From Deltaproteobacteria bacterium (GTDB taxonomy: Bacteria > Myxococcota_A > Polyangia > Polyangiales > Ga0077539), in contig JACRDB010000092.1 of NCBI GenBank assembly GCA_016218725.1, positions 62,001-126,000 of the forward strand: a stretch of 64,000 bases of DNA, read 5' to 3'. The notes under the pieces were generated by a model. It was given only the letters and a program-made list of their open reading frames with translations, did not search any database and was not told where the DNA came from. The position numbers and the translations under genes are program-made. Each line of letters opens with the position of its first letter. Position 1 is the stretch's first letter. Positions 51,488 through 60,164 of the stretch are shown one piece after another.

Positions 51488-52504
51488 TCACTCGGGAAAG
51501 ACGATCTGGAGCTTCATGCCGGCGCGGCCGTGCTTCAGGGTCTCGATGCCGCGGACGGTGTCCTCGACGGGCAGGGCCTCGGAGATGAGCTCGCGCACGC
51601 GGACGACGCCGTTCTCCATGAGCTTGAAGGCGCGGTCGTAGGTGCGCCGGATGGCGAAGCTGCCAATGATCTCCAGGTCCCTGCGGTACACATCGAAGGG
51701 CTTGAGCTCGATGGTGGCGTCCGGGGCGCACACCCCGAAGAGCAGGAGCCTGCCGCCGTTGGCGAGGTGCGGGAGCGCGCCCTGGATGGCCTTGGGGTTC
51801 CCAGTGGCGTCGATCACCACGTCGTAGCCCCAGCGGGCGATCTTGCGGAGCCTCTCGTCCAGGGCATTGTCGGCCACCACGGTGTGGGCGGCGCCGAAGC
51901 GCCGGGCGAGGTCGAGCTTGGACTCTACGGTGTCAACTACAGTGACCGCCGCGGCGCCATTGGCGCGGGAGGTCTGGAGGTGGAGCTGGCCGATGGGACC
52001 GGCGCCGAGGATGAGGACCTCGGAGCCGAGGCCGAGGCGGGCGCGGTCTTGACCGTACACCACACAGGCCAGGGGCTCGGTGAAGGCGCCCTCGGAGAAG
52101 CTGACGCGCTCGAAGCGGTAGCAGTTGCGGGCGGGCACGCGGACGTACTCGCCGAAGCCCCCGTCGCGGGTGACGCCCACGGCGTTCCACTGGAGGCAGT
52201 GGTTCTGGCGCTGGGTCATGCAGAAGTGGCAGTCGTCGCAGGTGACGGTGGGGTCCACCATGACGCGGTCACCGGGCTTGAGCTCGCGCACCTCGGCGCC
52301 GACCTCGGCGACCTCGCCCGCGAGCTCGTGGCCCTGCACCAGGGGAAAGGTGGGGAAGAACTCCCCGTCGTAGATGTGCACGTCGGTGGCGCAGATCCCG
52401 CAGGCCCGTGCGCGCACCAGCACGTCCCTGGGGCCGATGGACGGGACCGGCACGTCGGTGCGGACGGTGATCTTCTGGAGCCCTTCGAGGACGGCTGCCT
52501 TCAT
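51488..52504 (-). CDS. Zinc-dependent polyol dehydrogenase (MDR family)
   Basis: The 338-aa medium-chain dehydrogenase has catalytic Zn ligands in ACGICATDVHIYDG and VQGHELAGEVAEVG, and structural Zn Cys in DPTVTCDDCHFCMTQRQNHC. The Rossmann NAD(P) loop is LILGAGPIGQLHLQTSRANGA, followed by VVDTVESKLDLARRFGA. It resembles sorbitol, xylitol or D-arabitol dehydrogenases. Next to xylulokinase, a polyol that yields D-xylulose (D-arabitol or xylitol) is a reasonable guess. The substrate is not certain. Confidence 0.85.
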   Translation of the reverse strand: MKAAVLEGLQKITVRTDVPVPSIGPRDVLVRARACGICATDVHIYDGEFFPTFPLVQGHELAGEVAEVGAEVRELKPGDRVMVDPTVTCDDCHFCMTQRQNHCLQWNAVGVTRDGGFGEYVRVPARNCYRFERVSFSEGAFTEPLACVVYGQDRARLGLGSEVLILGAGPIGQLHLQTSRANGAAAVTVVDTVESKLDLARRFGAAHTVVADNALDERLRKIARWGYDVVIDATGNPKAIQGALPHLANGGRLLLFGVCAPDATIELKPFDVYRRDLEIIGSFAIRRTYDRAFKLMENGVVRVRELISEALPVEDTVRGIETLKHGRAGMKLQIVFPE

Positions 52505-52530
52505 GGTGGCGCGAGGTTACACTGAAATGT

Positions 52531-53217
52531 TTACGGGGTGTGGGCCTCGGGCCGGGCGCGCTTGGGGCTTCGCGGGTAGGAGGCGTTGGGGGGCCTCCAG
52601 CCTGTTGGCAGTTCGAGCGCCAGGGTTCGGCGGGTACCGTCGGAGGCGGTGGCCGGTTCGATGCGCAGGCGGTCGGCGTCCCTCCAGAGGCCGAGGTAGA
52701 GCCGCACCGTCGGGGAGTCCCAGTCCGGCGGGAGCTCGATGGTCTGCGTATCTCGAACCTGCTCCCCGGGGCGCCACTCCCAGGGCGGACGGGTCCGCCG
52801 GACGCTGCCGACGCGGTCGAAGTTCGTCCTGGGACCCTGGAGGTCATCGGCGTGGGTGAAGAGCCGCCACCCATTGGCGACCGGTCGCTCGCAGCGCCAA
52901 TACCAGGTGACGGTCAACGTCCCTCCGGGCCGCCAGAGGGGCGCGTCGACGTCGTAGCCCACGAGCCTCAGGGCGCCACCAAAGAGGACGTCGAGCGGAT
53001 GTGAAGGCGCAGCCGGAGGCGGTGGCTGCAAGGCCGCGGCGGGTCGCAGGGACGCGCCTGCCCGCGACGTGACCGTGGCCGCCGTGCCCGCGTCGTGGTG
53101 TCGGACCTCCGGGCGCGGCTGCGGGACCGACGACGCCGTCGGAGCGCGACCCGCGCAGCCCCACACTAGAAGCGCCGAGGCGCCGAAGAGGACCCTGGCC
53201 TGAAGTCCGCGCGCCAT
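52531..53217 (-). CDS. Lipoprotein with beta-sandwich-like domain, unknown function
   Basis: The 228-aa protein starts at ATG 53217 (MARGLQARVLFGASALLVWGC, lipobox VWGC). After a Pro/Ala/Ser-rich linker, residues 95-205 have the pattern GALRLVGYDVDAPLWRPGGT, LTVTWYWRCERPVANGWRLFTH, DRVGSVRRTRPPWEWRPGEQV, and VRLYLGLWRDADRLRIE. This resembles the beta-sandwich at the C-end of some membrane glycosyltransferases, but I could not name the family. It is divergent from valS with a 168-base gap. Confidence 0.65.
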   Translation of the reverse strand: MARGLQARVLFGASALLVWGCAGRAPTASSVPQPRPEVRHHDAGTAATVTSRAGASLRPAAALQPPPPAAPSHPLDVLFGGALRLVGYDVDAPLWRPGGTLTVTWYWRCERPVANGWRLFTHADDLQGPRTNFDRVGSVRRTRPPWEWRPGEQVRDTQTIELPPDWDSPTVRLYLGLWRDADRLRIEPATASDGTRRTLALELPTGWRPPNASYPRSPKRARPEAHTP

Positions 53218-53263
53218 CAGCACCCTGGGACTGTAGCATCTCCCATCCGGAGGGGCCGTCGAG

Positions 53264-53282
53264 GCACCGGTCACTCCGGTGC
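53264..53282. promoter_or_regulatory. Perfect stem-loop in the divergent region before valS
   Basis: GCACCGG (53264-53270), a 5-base loop and CCGGTGC (53276-53282) form a perfect 7-bp dyad. A separate 10-base palindrome ATGGCGCCAT lies at 53306-53315. Both are in the 168-base gap between a lipoprotein start and valS. An operator or leader hairpin is possible; nothing like a T-box was recognised. Confidence 0.3.
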
Positions 53283-53385
53283 GCGGGGGCTATGCCCGTG
53301 GCACGATGGCGCCATGCAGTCTTTGGGGGCGGCAGTGGCGCCGACGCGAGGGATTCGCTAGGTTCCCCCGGACCGCGAGCCGACC

Positions 53386-56058
53386 ATGACCGCCCACCGA
53401 CCCAAGACCCTGGACCCCACGACCCTCCCCGCACACTTCGACGCCAGCGCCGCAGAGCGCCGCTGGGGCGCGCTCTGGGACGAACTCGGCGTGTACCGCT
53501 GGGACCCCGAGAGGCCCCGGGAGGACACCTACGTCGTGGATACCCCGCCCCCCACCGTCAGCGGCTCGCTGCACATGGGGCATGTGTTCTCGTACACCCA
53601 CACGGACGTGCTCGTGCGCCAGCGGCGCATGCTCGGGAAGAACATCTTCTACCCCATGGGCTGGGACGACAACGGCCTGCCCACCGAGCGCCGCGTGCAG
53701 AACTACTTCCACGTCCGCTGCGACGCGGCCCTCGCCTACGACCCCTCGCTGGCGGTGACCCAGGCCGACGACGCCCGCCGCAAGGGCGAGCGCCCAAGGG
53801 TCGTCTCCCGCAGGAATTTCATCGAGCTGTGCCACACGGTCACCAGCGCCGACGAGAGGGCCTTCGAGGACCTCTTCCGCAGGATCGCGCTCTCCGTGGA
53901 CTGGTCCCAGACCTACGCCACCATTGATGACAACGCCCGCAGGACGGCCCAGGCGTCGTTCCTGGACCTCTTCCGCAAGGGCCTGGTGCACAACCCCGAG
54001 GCCCCCACCATGTGGGACGTGGACTTCCAGACCGCCGTCGCCCAGGCCGAGGTCGAGGACCGACCGCGCGACGGCGCGTTTCACCACCTCGAGTTCGGCG
54101 TCGAGGGCTCCGACCAGCGCTTCACCATCGCCACCACCCGCCCGGAGCTCCTCGCGGCGTGCGTGGCCGTCACCGCCCACCCGAAGGACCCGCGCTACCA
54201 GGGCCTCTTCGGCCGCCGCGCCATCACGCCCTTGTTCCGCGCGCCGGTGCCGATCTTCCCGAGCGAGCTGGCGGACCCCGAGAAGGGCACCGGCGTGCTC
54301 ATGGTGTGCACCTTCGGCGACCAGACCGACGTGCACTGGTGGCGCTCCGAGGGCCTCTGCCTCCGCCAGATCATCGGCCGGGACGGCAGGCTCGTGCCCG
54401 TCACCTTCGGCACCGAGGCGTTCCCGAGCGCGAACCCCGAGGCCGCCAATCGGTACTACGAACAGCTCCAGGGCAAGACCGTCGCCAGCGCCCAGAAGGC
54501 CGTGGTGGAGCTCCTCCGGGACCCCGCCGGGAGCGCCACCGGCCACGGCCCCGCCCTCGTCCAGGAGCCCGTGAAGCTCCAGCACCCCGTCAAGCACTAC
54601 GAGAAGGGTGACCGCCCGCTGGAGTTCGTCACCTCGCGGCAGTGGTTCGTGAAGCTCCTGCCACAAAGAGCGGCGCTCCTGGCCCGCGGAGACCAGGTCC
54701 GCTGGTGGCCGGACTTCATGCGCGCCCGCTACCGCAACTGGACCGAGAACCTCGGCCAGGACTGGTGCGTCTCCCGCCAGCGCTACTTCGGCGTGCCCAT
54801 CCCCGTGTGGTACCGTGTCAGGGAAGATGGGACCACGGACTACAACTCCGTACTCGTCGCAGAGGAGCACACGCTCCCTATCGATCCCATGAGCGACGCG
54901 CCACCCGGGTATGCGCCCTCGCAGCGGGGCGCCCCGGGGGGCTTCGTGGGGGACCCGGACGTGTTTGACACGTGGTTCACCAGCTCGCTCACGCCGCAGC
55001 TCTCGTCCCGCTGGGCCACGGACCCCGCGCGGCACAAGAAGCTCTTCCCCGCGGACCTGAGGCCCCAGAGCCACGAGATCATTCGCACCTGGGCGTTCTA
55101 TACGCTGGCCAAGGCGCACCTCCACGAGGGGACCGTGCCCTGGCACAACGTGGCCATCTCCGGCTGGATCCTCGACCCGGACCGCAAGAAGATGAGCAAG
55201 TCCGTGGGCAACGTGGTCACGCCGCTCGGGCTCCTCGACAGCTTCAGCGCGGACGGCGTGCGCTACTGGGCCGCGGGCGCCAGGCTCGGCGCGGACACGG
55301 CCTTCGACGAGAAGGTGCTCAAGGTCGGCAAGCGCCTGGTCACCAAGCTCTTCAACGCCGGGAAGTACGTGCTCTCTCAAGAGGCGAGCGGAGCGCTCGG
55401 CCCCGAGGCCATCACCCACGAGCTGGACCGCGCCTTCGCGCGCGCCCTCGGCGCGCTGGTGGGCCGCGCGACGGCGTGCTTCGAGGGCTACGAGTTCGCC
55501 CACGCGCTCCTGGAGACCGAGCAATTCTTCTGGTCGCAGTTCACGGACACGTACCTGGAGCTCTCCAAGGCCCGCGCCCGCGGGGACCACGGCGGCGACG
55601 CCGGCCGCCGCTCTGCGGTGGCCACCCTGAGGCTGGCGCTCGACGTGCTCCTCAGGCTCTTCGCGCCGGTGCTGCCGTACATCACCGAGGAGGTCTGGAG
55701 CTGGGCCTTCGCCGAGGAGAAGGGGCAGCGGTCCATCCACCGCGCGCCGTGGCCCAGGGCGGAGGACTTCGAGGGGGTCACGGCGCCCGAGGCCGAGGAC
55801 TCGCTGGAGGTCGCAGGGAGGGTCATGGCCGCGATCAACAAGCGCAAGAGCGAGCAGGGAGCGTCCGTCGGGCGCGTGGTGACGCACCTGGAGCTCACCG
55901 TGGGCGCCGGCCTCGCGGCGGGCCTCGCGCGCGTCGCGGAGGACGTCTTCTCCGCCACGCGGGTGCAGTCGCACCGGGTGCTGGTCTCCGACGAGGCCGA
56001 CGCGCTGGCGGTGACGTCCCTGGAGGTCGCGCCGAAGGAGCCCGCGGCGGAGGCATAA
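53386..56058 (+). CDS. valS: Valine--tRNA ligase
   Basis: The 890-aa class Ia synthetase charges tRNA-Val. The HIGH-type motif is HMGH at residues 63-66, in PPTVSGSLHMGHVFSYTHTD, and KMSKS at 602-606 (KKMSKSVGNVV). The block NIFYPMGWDDNGLPTERRVQNYFHVRCD and the CP1 editing domain are present. The anticodon-binding domain is at about 690-830, and the C-terminal arm is short. This layout matches the ValS type of actinobacteria and some deltaproteobacteria rather than the longer E. coli form. It is the only essential housekeeping gene in view. Confidence 0.95.
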   Translation: MTAHRPKTLDPTTLPAHFDASAAERRWGALWDELGVYRWDPERPREDTYVVDTPPPTVSGSLHMGHVFSYTHTDVLVRQRRMLGKNIFYPMGWDDNGLPTERRVQNYFHVRCDAALAYDPSLAVTQADDARRKGERPRVVSRRNFIELCHTVTSADERAFEDLFRRIALSVDWSQTYATIDDNARRTAQASFLDLFRKGLVHNPEAPTMWDVDFQTAVAQAEVEDRPRDGAFHHLEFGVEGSDQRFTIATTRPELLAACVAVTAHPKDPRYQGLFGRRAITPLFRAPVPIFPSELADPEKGTGVLMVCTFGDQTDVHWWRSEGLCLRQIIGRDGRLVPVTFGTEAFPSANPEAANRYYEQLQGKTVASAQKAVVELLRDPAGSATGHGPALVQEPVKLQHPVKHYEKGDRPLEFVTSRQWFVKLLPQRAALLARGDQVRWWPDFMRARYRNWTENLGQDWCVSRQRYFGVPIPVWYRVREDGTTDYNSVLVAEEHTLPIDPMSDAPPGYAPSQRGAPGGFVGDPDVFDTWFTSSLTPQLSSRWATDPARHKKLFPADLRPQSHEIIRTWAFYTLAKAHLHEGTVPWHNVAISGWILDPDRKKMSKSVGNVVTPLGLLDSFSADGVRYWAAGARLGADTAFDEKVLKVGKRLVTKLFNAGKYVLSQEASGALGPEAITHELDRAFARALGALVGRATACFEGYEFAHALLETEQFFWSQFTDTYLELSKARARGDHGGDAGRRSAVATLRLALDVLLRLFAPVLPYITEEVWSWAFAEEKGQRSIHRAPWPRAEDFEGVTAPEAEDSLEVAGRVMAAINKRKSEQGASVGRVVTHLELTVGAGLAAGLARVAEDVFSATRVQSHRVLVSDEADALAVTSLEVAPKEPAAEA

Positions 56059-56097
56059 GTCGCCGCGGCGCCGTTGTGGTACCGTGAAGGAGCATAG

Positions 56098-57138
56098 ATG
56101 CTGCAATCGTTTCAGGTCCAGAACTTCAAGGGGCACCGCGACACCTCCGTCGCCCTGAGGCCGCTTACGCTCTTCGTGGGACCCAATGCCTCCGGAAAGA
56201 CCTCGCTGCTGGAGGCGCTTCAGACTATGGGACTCGCCGTGGCGTCTGATCTTGGCCTTGCTCGGAGCAAACTCCTGGGCTCGTCTACCCTTCACAGAGA
56301 CGAACAGGAACTGAAGTTAGCTGTTCAGGGGGTGACAGCTGATCACGGCAAATGCTCTCTGGAGATCCATGCCGTGAAGCACAGTGGTGAAGTCTCCGCA
56401 AGGTGTATCTTGGAGCCCCCAACACACGTGGTTTCATCACCACCCGGCAAATGGAGTCAAGTAAAGACATATCCTCTGTCGACGGATATCCTATCGATCG
56501 GCTGGTACGCTATTGACCCGGTCATCGTAGCCAGACTCTCACCCCTGGAGTCAGCGCAGCCGGCGGTAGGACTGAACGGCCACGGCGCCGCGGCTGTGCT
56601 CGCCACGATCAAACTCACCGACCATGCGCGGTACCAGAAGATCGTAGAGACGCTCCGCCAGGTCGCTCCGTACGTGGAGGATGTACACGTTTCTCCCGTC
56701 CAGGAGGGAGTCGCTGTCGGCTTCGGGATCGAGTTCGACTTCCGAGGCTCCCTGCACCTCCCTGCTCATGCCGCCAGCAGCGGGACCTTGATCGCGCTCG
56801 CGCTGATCACCGCGCTGTACGGGCCGAATCGCCCTCGAATCGTGCTCCTGGACGAGCTCGACCACTCCCTGCACCCCCGCGCGCAGATGGAGCTCGTGCG
56901 TCAGCTCCGAGAGCTGGTGCGGGTGGAGCCCACGCTCCAGATACTGGCCACGACGCACTCTCCCTATGTCCTCGACGCCGCGGAGCCGGAGGACGTCCGA
57001 GTGTTCGCGCAGCGCGCCGATGGGAGCGTCGCGGTGAAGCCCCTCACCGAGCATCCCCAGGCCACGAAGCTCCGTGGCACGCTGTCCGCGGGCGAGCTCT
57101 GGAGCCTCGACGATGAGCAGAGCTGGGTCGTAGGGTAG
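56098..57138 (+). CDS. AAA/ABC-type ATPase, OLD-like, candidate defence component
   Basis: The 346-aa protein is a compact SMC/OLD-type ATPase. Walker A is G28-P-N-A-S-G-K-T-S36 after FQVQNFKGHRDTSVALRPLT. A signature-like SSGTLIALALITALYG is followed by Walker B (RIVLLDELDHSLHPRAQMEL) and the H-switch ILATTHSPYVLD. There is no TOPRIM domain in this chain. The stretch 56220-56560 is AT-richer than the surroundings, a sign of transfer. AAGGAG precedes the ATG. It is followed 7 bases later by a gene whose product looks TOPRIM-like. ATPase plus TOPRIM pairs occur in PARIS (AriA/AriB), RloA/RloB and Gabija-type defences; this pair matches none by eye. Confidence 0.8.
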   Translation: MLQSFQVQNFKGHRDTSVALRPLTLFVGPNASGKTSLLEALQTMGLAVASDLGLARSKLLGSSTLHRDEQELKLAVQGVTADHGKCSLEIHAVKHSGEVSARCILEPPTHVVSSPPGKWSQVKTYPLSTDILSIGWYAIDPVIVARLSPLESAQPAVGLNGHGAAAVLATIKLTDHARYQKIVETLRQVAPYVEDVHVSPVQEGVAVGFGIEFDFRGSLHLPAHAASSGTLIALALITALYGPNRPRIVLLDELDHSLHPRAQMELVRQLRELVRVEPTLQILATTHSPYVLDAAEPEDVRVFAQRADGSVAVKPLTEHPQATKLRGTLSAGELWSLDDEQSWVVG

Positions 57139-57145
57139 GGAGCCC

Positions 57146-57937
57146 ATGGCGCGCTGGCTCCTTTTCTGCGAAGCCGTCGGTGACTTTCGAACGACGTCGG
57201 GCCTCGTCGACCGCGTCCTCGGGGAGCGGGGCCCGCGGTGGGTGGCCGAGCTCCTGGAGCACTCTCCCGAGGGCGTTCGCGAGTGGGTGCCCGATGACCA
57301 TGGCAACGCCTTCTTTGACGTTCACGATCTCTACAAGACCACGCGCGCGTGGGGCCTGCCGATGCGACGGGGCTTCTTTGGAGAGCGGCCCGGTCGTCCC
57401 GGAGCCACCATGGTCTTCCACGCGGTGCGGCTCGCCGAGTGCCTCCCTCAGCGTCGTCCAGGGCAGGCCGTCCCCGACGGCATGGTGGTTGTCTGGGACA
57501 TGGACAAGCAGGGCGACGACCGACGGGAGGGGCTCACCCAGGGTCGAGACGAGGCTCGGCAGCTCGCAGGGGCTGCGATCGCTGTCGTCCTCGGGAGCCC
57601 CGATCCCAATCGCGAGGCGTGGGTGCTCGCGGGCTTCACGCCCCAGAACGAGGTCGAGGAGGCTCGCTTGGAGGCCGAGCACCGCGCGCTGGGCTTCTGG
57701 CCCAACGTGGCCCCCGAGGCGCTTGGTGCGCAGGATGAACGCGCAACCAAGAACACCAAGCGCGTGCTGCGGGCCGTCCTCGGCGCCGATCCCGAGCGCG
57801 AGGCTCGCTGCTGGACCGAGACCCCCCTCGCCGTGCTGAGCGAGAGAGGTGCAGGTTGCGGCCTGACGGACTTCCTGGCAGAGGTTGAGGAGCACCTGCT
57901 CCCACAGGTGCTGAGACGGGCCACGCCCGCCCGGTGA
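57146..57937 (+). CDS. TOPRIM-like (DUF4276/RloB-like) partner of the ATPase
   Basis: I do not recognise the 263-aa protein by name. It has the arrangement of a TOPRIM/DUF4276 core: an early acidic motif LLFCEAVGDFRTTSGL (Glu9, Asp13), then VVVWDMDKQGDDRREGL with Asp118-x-Asp120. NREAWVLAGFTPQNEVEEA follows, like the EAWLLA block in DUF4276/RloB proteins. An insertion of about 60 residues (DDHGNAFFDVHDLYKTTRAWG) separates the first two. The ATG has GGGAG upstream and is 7 bases past the ATPase stop, so the two are surely cotranscribed. A metal-dependent nuclease triggered by the ATPase is the working hypothesis. Confidence 0.5.
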   Translation: MARWLLFCEAVGDFRTTSGLVDRVLGERGPRWVAELLEHSPEGVREWVPDDHGNAFFDVHDLYKTTRAWGLPMRRGFFGERPGRPGATMVFHAVRLAECLPQRRPGQAVPDGMVVVWDMDKQGDDRREGLTQGRDEARQLAGAAIAVVLGSPDPNREAWVLAGFTPQNEVEEARLEAEHRALGFWPNVAPEALGAQDERATKNTKRVLRAVLGADPEREARCWTETPLAVLSERGAGCGLTDFLAEVEEHLLPQVLRRATPAR

Positions 57938-57946
57938 GACAGCTTG

Positions 57947-59551
57947 ATGAAGCCAAGATGCCCCAAGACCTGGGCGGTGTCCATGCTCCTCCTCGGGGCC
58001 TGCGCCCCGGCCCCGAGGGCCCGCGTGGCGGCGCCTTCGAGGCCCGTTCTCGGCGCACCATCGCTCGATGCAAGTGATGTCTGGGACGCTACCTATGACG
58101 TCTCAACGGATACTCTTCCAGACACCGTGACCGAGGAAGCCGCGCCGCCCCCGCCGCCCACCGGGTGCCTCCGCATGCGCGCGACGGACCACGCGGACGG
58201 GCGCGCGCTCCCCGTGCGGCTGCACGTCCAGGGGGTCGCGGGCACTCCGGACCCGGAGCTCGGGCCGCCGGAGAGCGCGCGGGGGGCGCGCGCCGTGGCC
58301 ATCGCCGTGGGCGGCGCGGCGGAGCTCACGCTCCCCGTGGGGCGCTACCGGGTGACCCTCTCCCACGGGCCCGAGTGGAGCGTCGAGCGGCGCCCCGCGG
58401 AGGTCACCGAGGGACCCTGTACGGAGGTCTCCGCGCAGCTCTCGGAGGTGGTCCCCATGGACGACTGGACCGCATGTGACCTCCACGTACACGCCCGCCC
58501 GAGCTACGACTCCCGCGTCACCCCGGAGGACCGCGTGGCGCAGCTCGTGGCCGAGGGCGTGGAGTTCGCGGTGCCCTCGGAGCACGACCACGTCGGGGAC
58601 TACGGCCCCGCGGTCGCCGCGCTGCCGCCGGGGGGGCCCGGCCTCGCGTGGACCCCCGCGGTCGAGGTCACCACGGAGCGCTTCGGGCACTTCAATGTGT
58701 ATCCCTTCGTGCCCGTGGCGGGCGCCCCCCGCGGGGGTCCTCCCTCCCACGACCTCCCCCCCGCGGAGCTCTTCCGCCTGGCCCACGCCAACAACCCCCA
58801 GGCCGTCGTCCAGGTGAACCACCCGAGGATGGGCACCATGGGATATTTCAATCGTGTTCGTTTCAACGCCGTAACAGGCCGTGGGACAAGGCTCTATGAC
58901 GCCCACTTCGACGCCCTGGAGCTCTTCAATGGCTTCCACCTCGGGGCCCTCCAGCGGGACGAGCTGGTCTTCCGTGACTGGCTCACGCTCCTCGGGCGCG
59001 GCGTGGTGTACGTAGGCACCGCCTCCAGCGACTCCCACGAGGTCGCCTGGCGCTCCGGGGGCTACCCCCGCACCTATGTGTATACCCCCGGGGCCGGGAG
59101 GCGCTCGCCCTCGCCCGCCGTCCTGCTCCGCGCGCTGCGCCAGGGCCAGGCCTTCGGCACCAGCGGCCCGATGCTCCTGCCGTCCATCGGCGGCGCCGTG
59201 CCGGGCTCCGTGACGCGCACCCGCAGGCCCTGGGTGGAGCTCCGCATCCGGGTGCTGGCCGCTCCGTGGGTGGACGTAGACCAGGTGGAGCTCTACCGCA
59301 ACGGGGCGCTCCTTCAGACGATCCCGGTCCCGCCGTCCACCGCCGCGGAGCGGCTGGATGCCCGTGTCCGCGTGCCCCTGGCGACCCGCCGGGACTCGCT
59401 GGTGCTCTTCGCCCGGGGGGACGCCACCCTGGACCTGGTGCTGCCGCACCTGCGGGCGGTGCCCTTCGCGTTTACCAACCCCTTGTGGGTCGAGAGGGCG
59501 CGGCCCGGCGCGGCGAGGGGTCCTGGGCCACGGACACCACCGCGTCGGTGA
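57947..59551 (+). CDS. CehA/McbA-like PHP-domain metallohydrolase, lipoprotein
   Basis: The 534-aa protein starts at ATG 57947 (a TTG lies directly before) with MKPRCPKTWAVSMLLLGAC, lipobox LGAC. Residues 45-175 are a linker and a beta domain (LPVRLHVQGVAG, GRYRVTLSHGPEW). The PHP part has CDLHVHARPSYDSRVTPEDR (His-x-His), VEFAVPSEHDHVGDY, QVNHPRMG and the later ASSDSH, giving metal ligands of the CehA/McbA group. The rest is a Fn3-like tail. It likely hydrolyses a phosphoester or carbamate-like substrate outside the cytoplasm. Its 3' end overlaps the convergent eutL by 80 bases. Confidence 0.85.
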   Translation: MKPRCPKTWAVSMLLLGACAPAPRARVAAPSRPVLGAPSLDASDVWDATYDVSTDTLPDTVTEEAAPPPPPTGCLRMRATDHADGRALPVRLHVQGVAGTPDPELGPPESARGARAVAIAVGGAAELTLPVGRYRVTLSHGPEWSVERRPAEVTEGPCTEVSAQLSEVVPMDDWTACDLHVHARPSYDSRVTPEDRVAQLVAEGVEFAVPSEHDHVGDYGPAVAALPPGGPGLAWTPAVEVTTERFGHFNVYPFVPVAGAPRGGPPSHDLPPAELFRLAHANNPQAVVQVNHPRMGTMGYFNRVRFNAVTGRGTRLYDAHFDALELFNGFHLGALQRDELVFRDWLTLLGRGVVYVGTASSDSHEVAWRSGGYPRTYVYTPGAGRRSPSPAVLLRALRQGQAFGTSGPMLLPSIGGAVPGSVTRTRRPWVELRIRVLAAPWVDVDQVELYRNGALLQTIPVPPSTAAERLDARVRVPLATRRDSLVLFARGDATLDLVLPHLRAVPFAFTNPLWVERARPGAARGPGPRTPPRR

Positions 59552-60164
59552 AGGCCCGAGCGGCGGCCTCCACGGCGTCCAGGGAGCCCGTCACGTAGGC
59601 CCCGGCGAAGTTGGTCTCCGTCGGCGGGCCGAAGAAGCGCGCCAGGGCCACGTCCGCGGCCTTGAGGGCGGCGTCCACGCCCACCAGGGCCTCCACCGGC
59701 GGGGCGATGAAGTACCCGAAGGGCGTCCCCGGCGGGACCCCCGCCTCGCGGGAGAGGTAGCGCCCCACGCTCCCGATCGCCGCCGGGAAGAGCGACACCC
59801 CGGTGTCCCCCACGGCGTAGAACGCGAAGAGCTCCCGCAGCGCAAACTCCACGGCCTGCACGCCGTGCTCGACGCTCTCGGGCTCGTCCGCCGAGAGCAC
59901 CCCGAGGGCCTCGCCGGAGTGGGGCCCCGAGGCGTGGGCGCTCCCGGCGTAGAACGAGCGCGCGTAGAGCACGTCCACCGCGGCGATCTTGGTGGCGTGA
60001 TCGAGCGCCGCGTAGAGGGCGTCGTCCTGGTCACAGGTCACCAGCGCGAGGCTCCGGCCCGCGGCGCCCGCGGGGAGCCCGAGGGCCTCGCAGAGCCTCG
60101 CGTCCGCGTGGGGGAGCCTCCGGCACGCCAAGAGCGTGGCGGGCGTGCGCTTGAGGAGCGTCAC
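59472..60164 (-). CDS. eutL: Ethanolamine microcompartment shell protein EutL
   Basis: The 230-aa protein is a tandem-BMC (EutL/PduB-type) shell trimer. The second half has SVEHGVQAVEFALRELFAF, GVPPGTPFGYFIAPPVEALVGVDAALKAADVALARFF and NFAGAYVTGSLDAVEAAARAF, typical of EutL. The first half has LALVTCDQDDALYAALDHATKIAAVDVLYARSFYAGSA. It is last in the eutBCL operon; its ATG overlaps the eutC stop by 4 bases. It forms pores for metabolite passage in the Eut microcompartment. No other shell gene is in the window. Confidence 0.92.
   Translation of the reverse strand: MTLLKRTPATLLACRRLPHADARLCEALGLPAGAAGRSLALVTCDQDDALYAALDHATKIAAVDVLYARSFYAGSAHASGPHSGEALGVLSADEPESVEHGVQAVEFALRELFAFYAVGDTGVSLFPAAIGSVGRYLSREAGVPPGTPFGYFIAPPVEALVGVDAALKAADVALARFFGPPTETNFAGAYVTGSLDAVEAAARAFTDAVVSVAQDPSPRRAAPSRPTRGW

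Noticed and set aside
53290..56295. A 1001-codon minus-strand frame opposite valS
   Set aside because: ValS is unambiguous on the plus strand; the antisense frame has no motif and runs into the ATPase gene.
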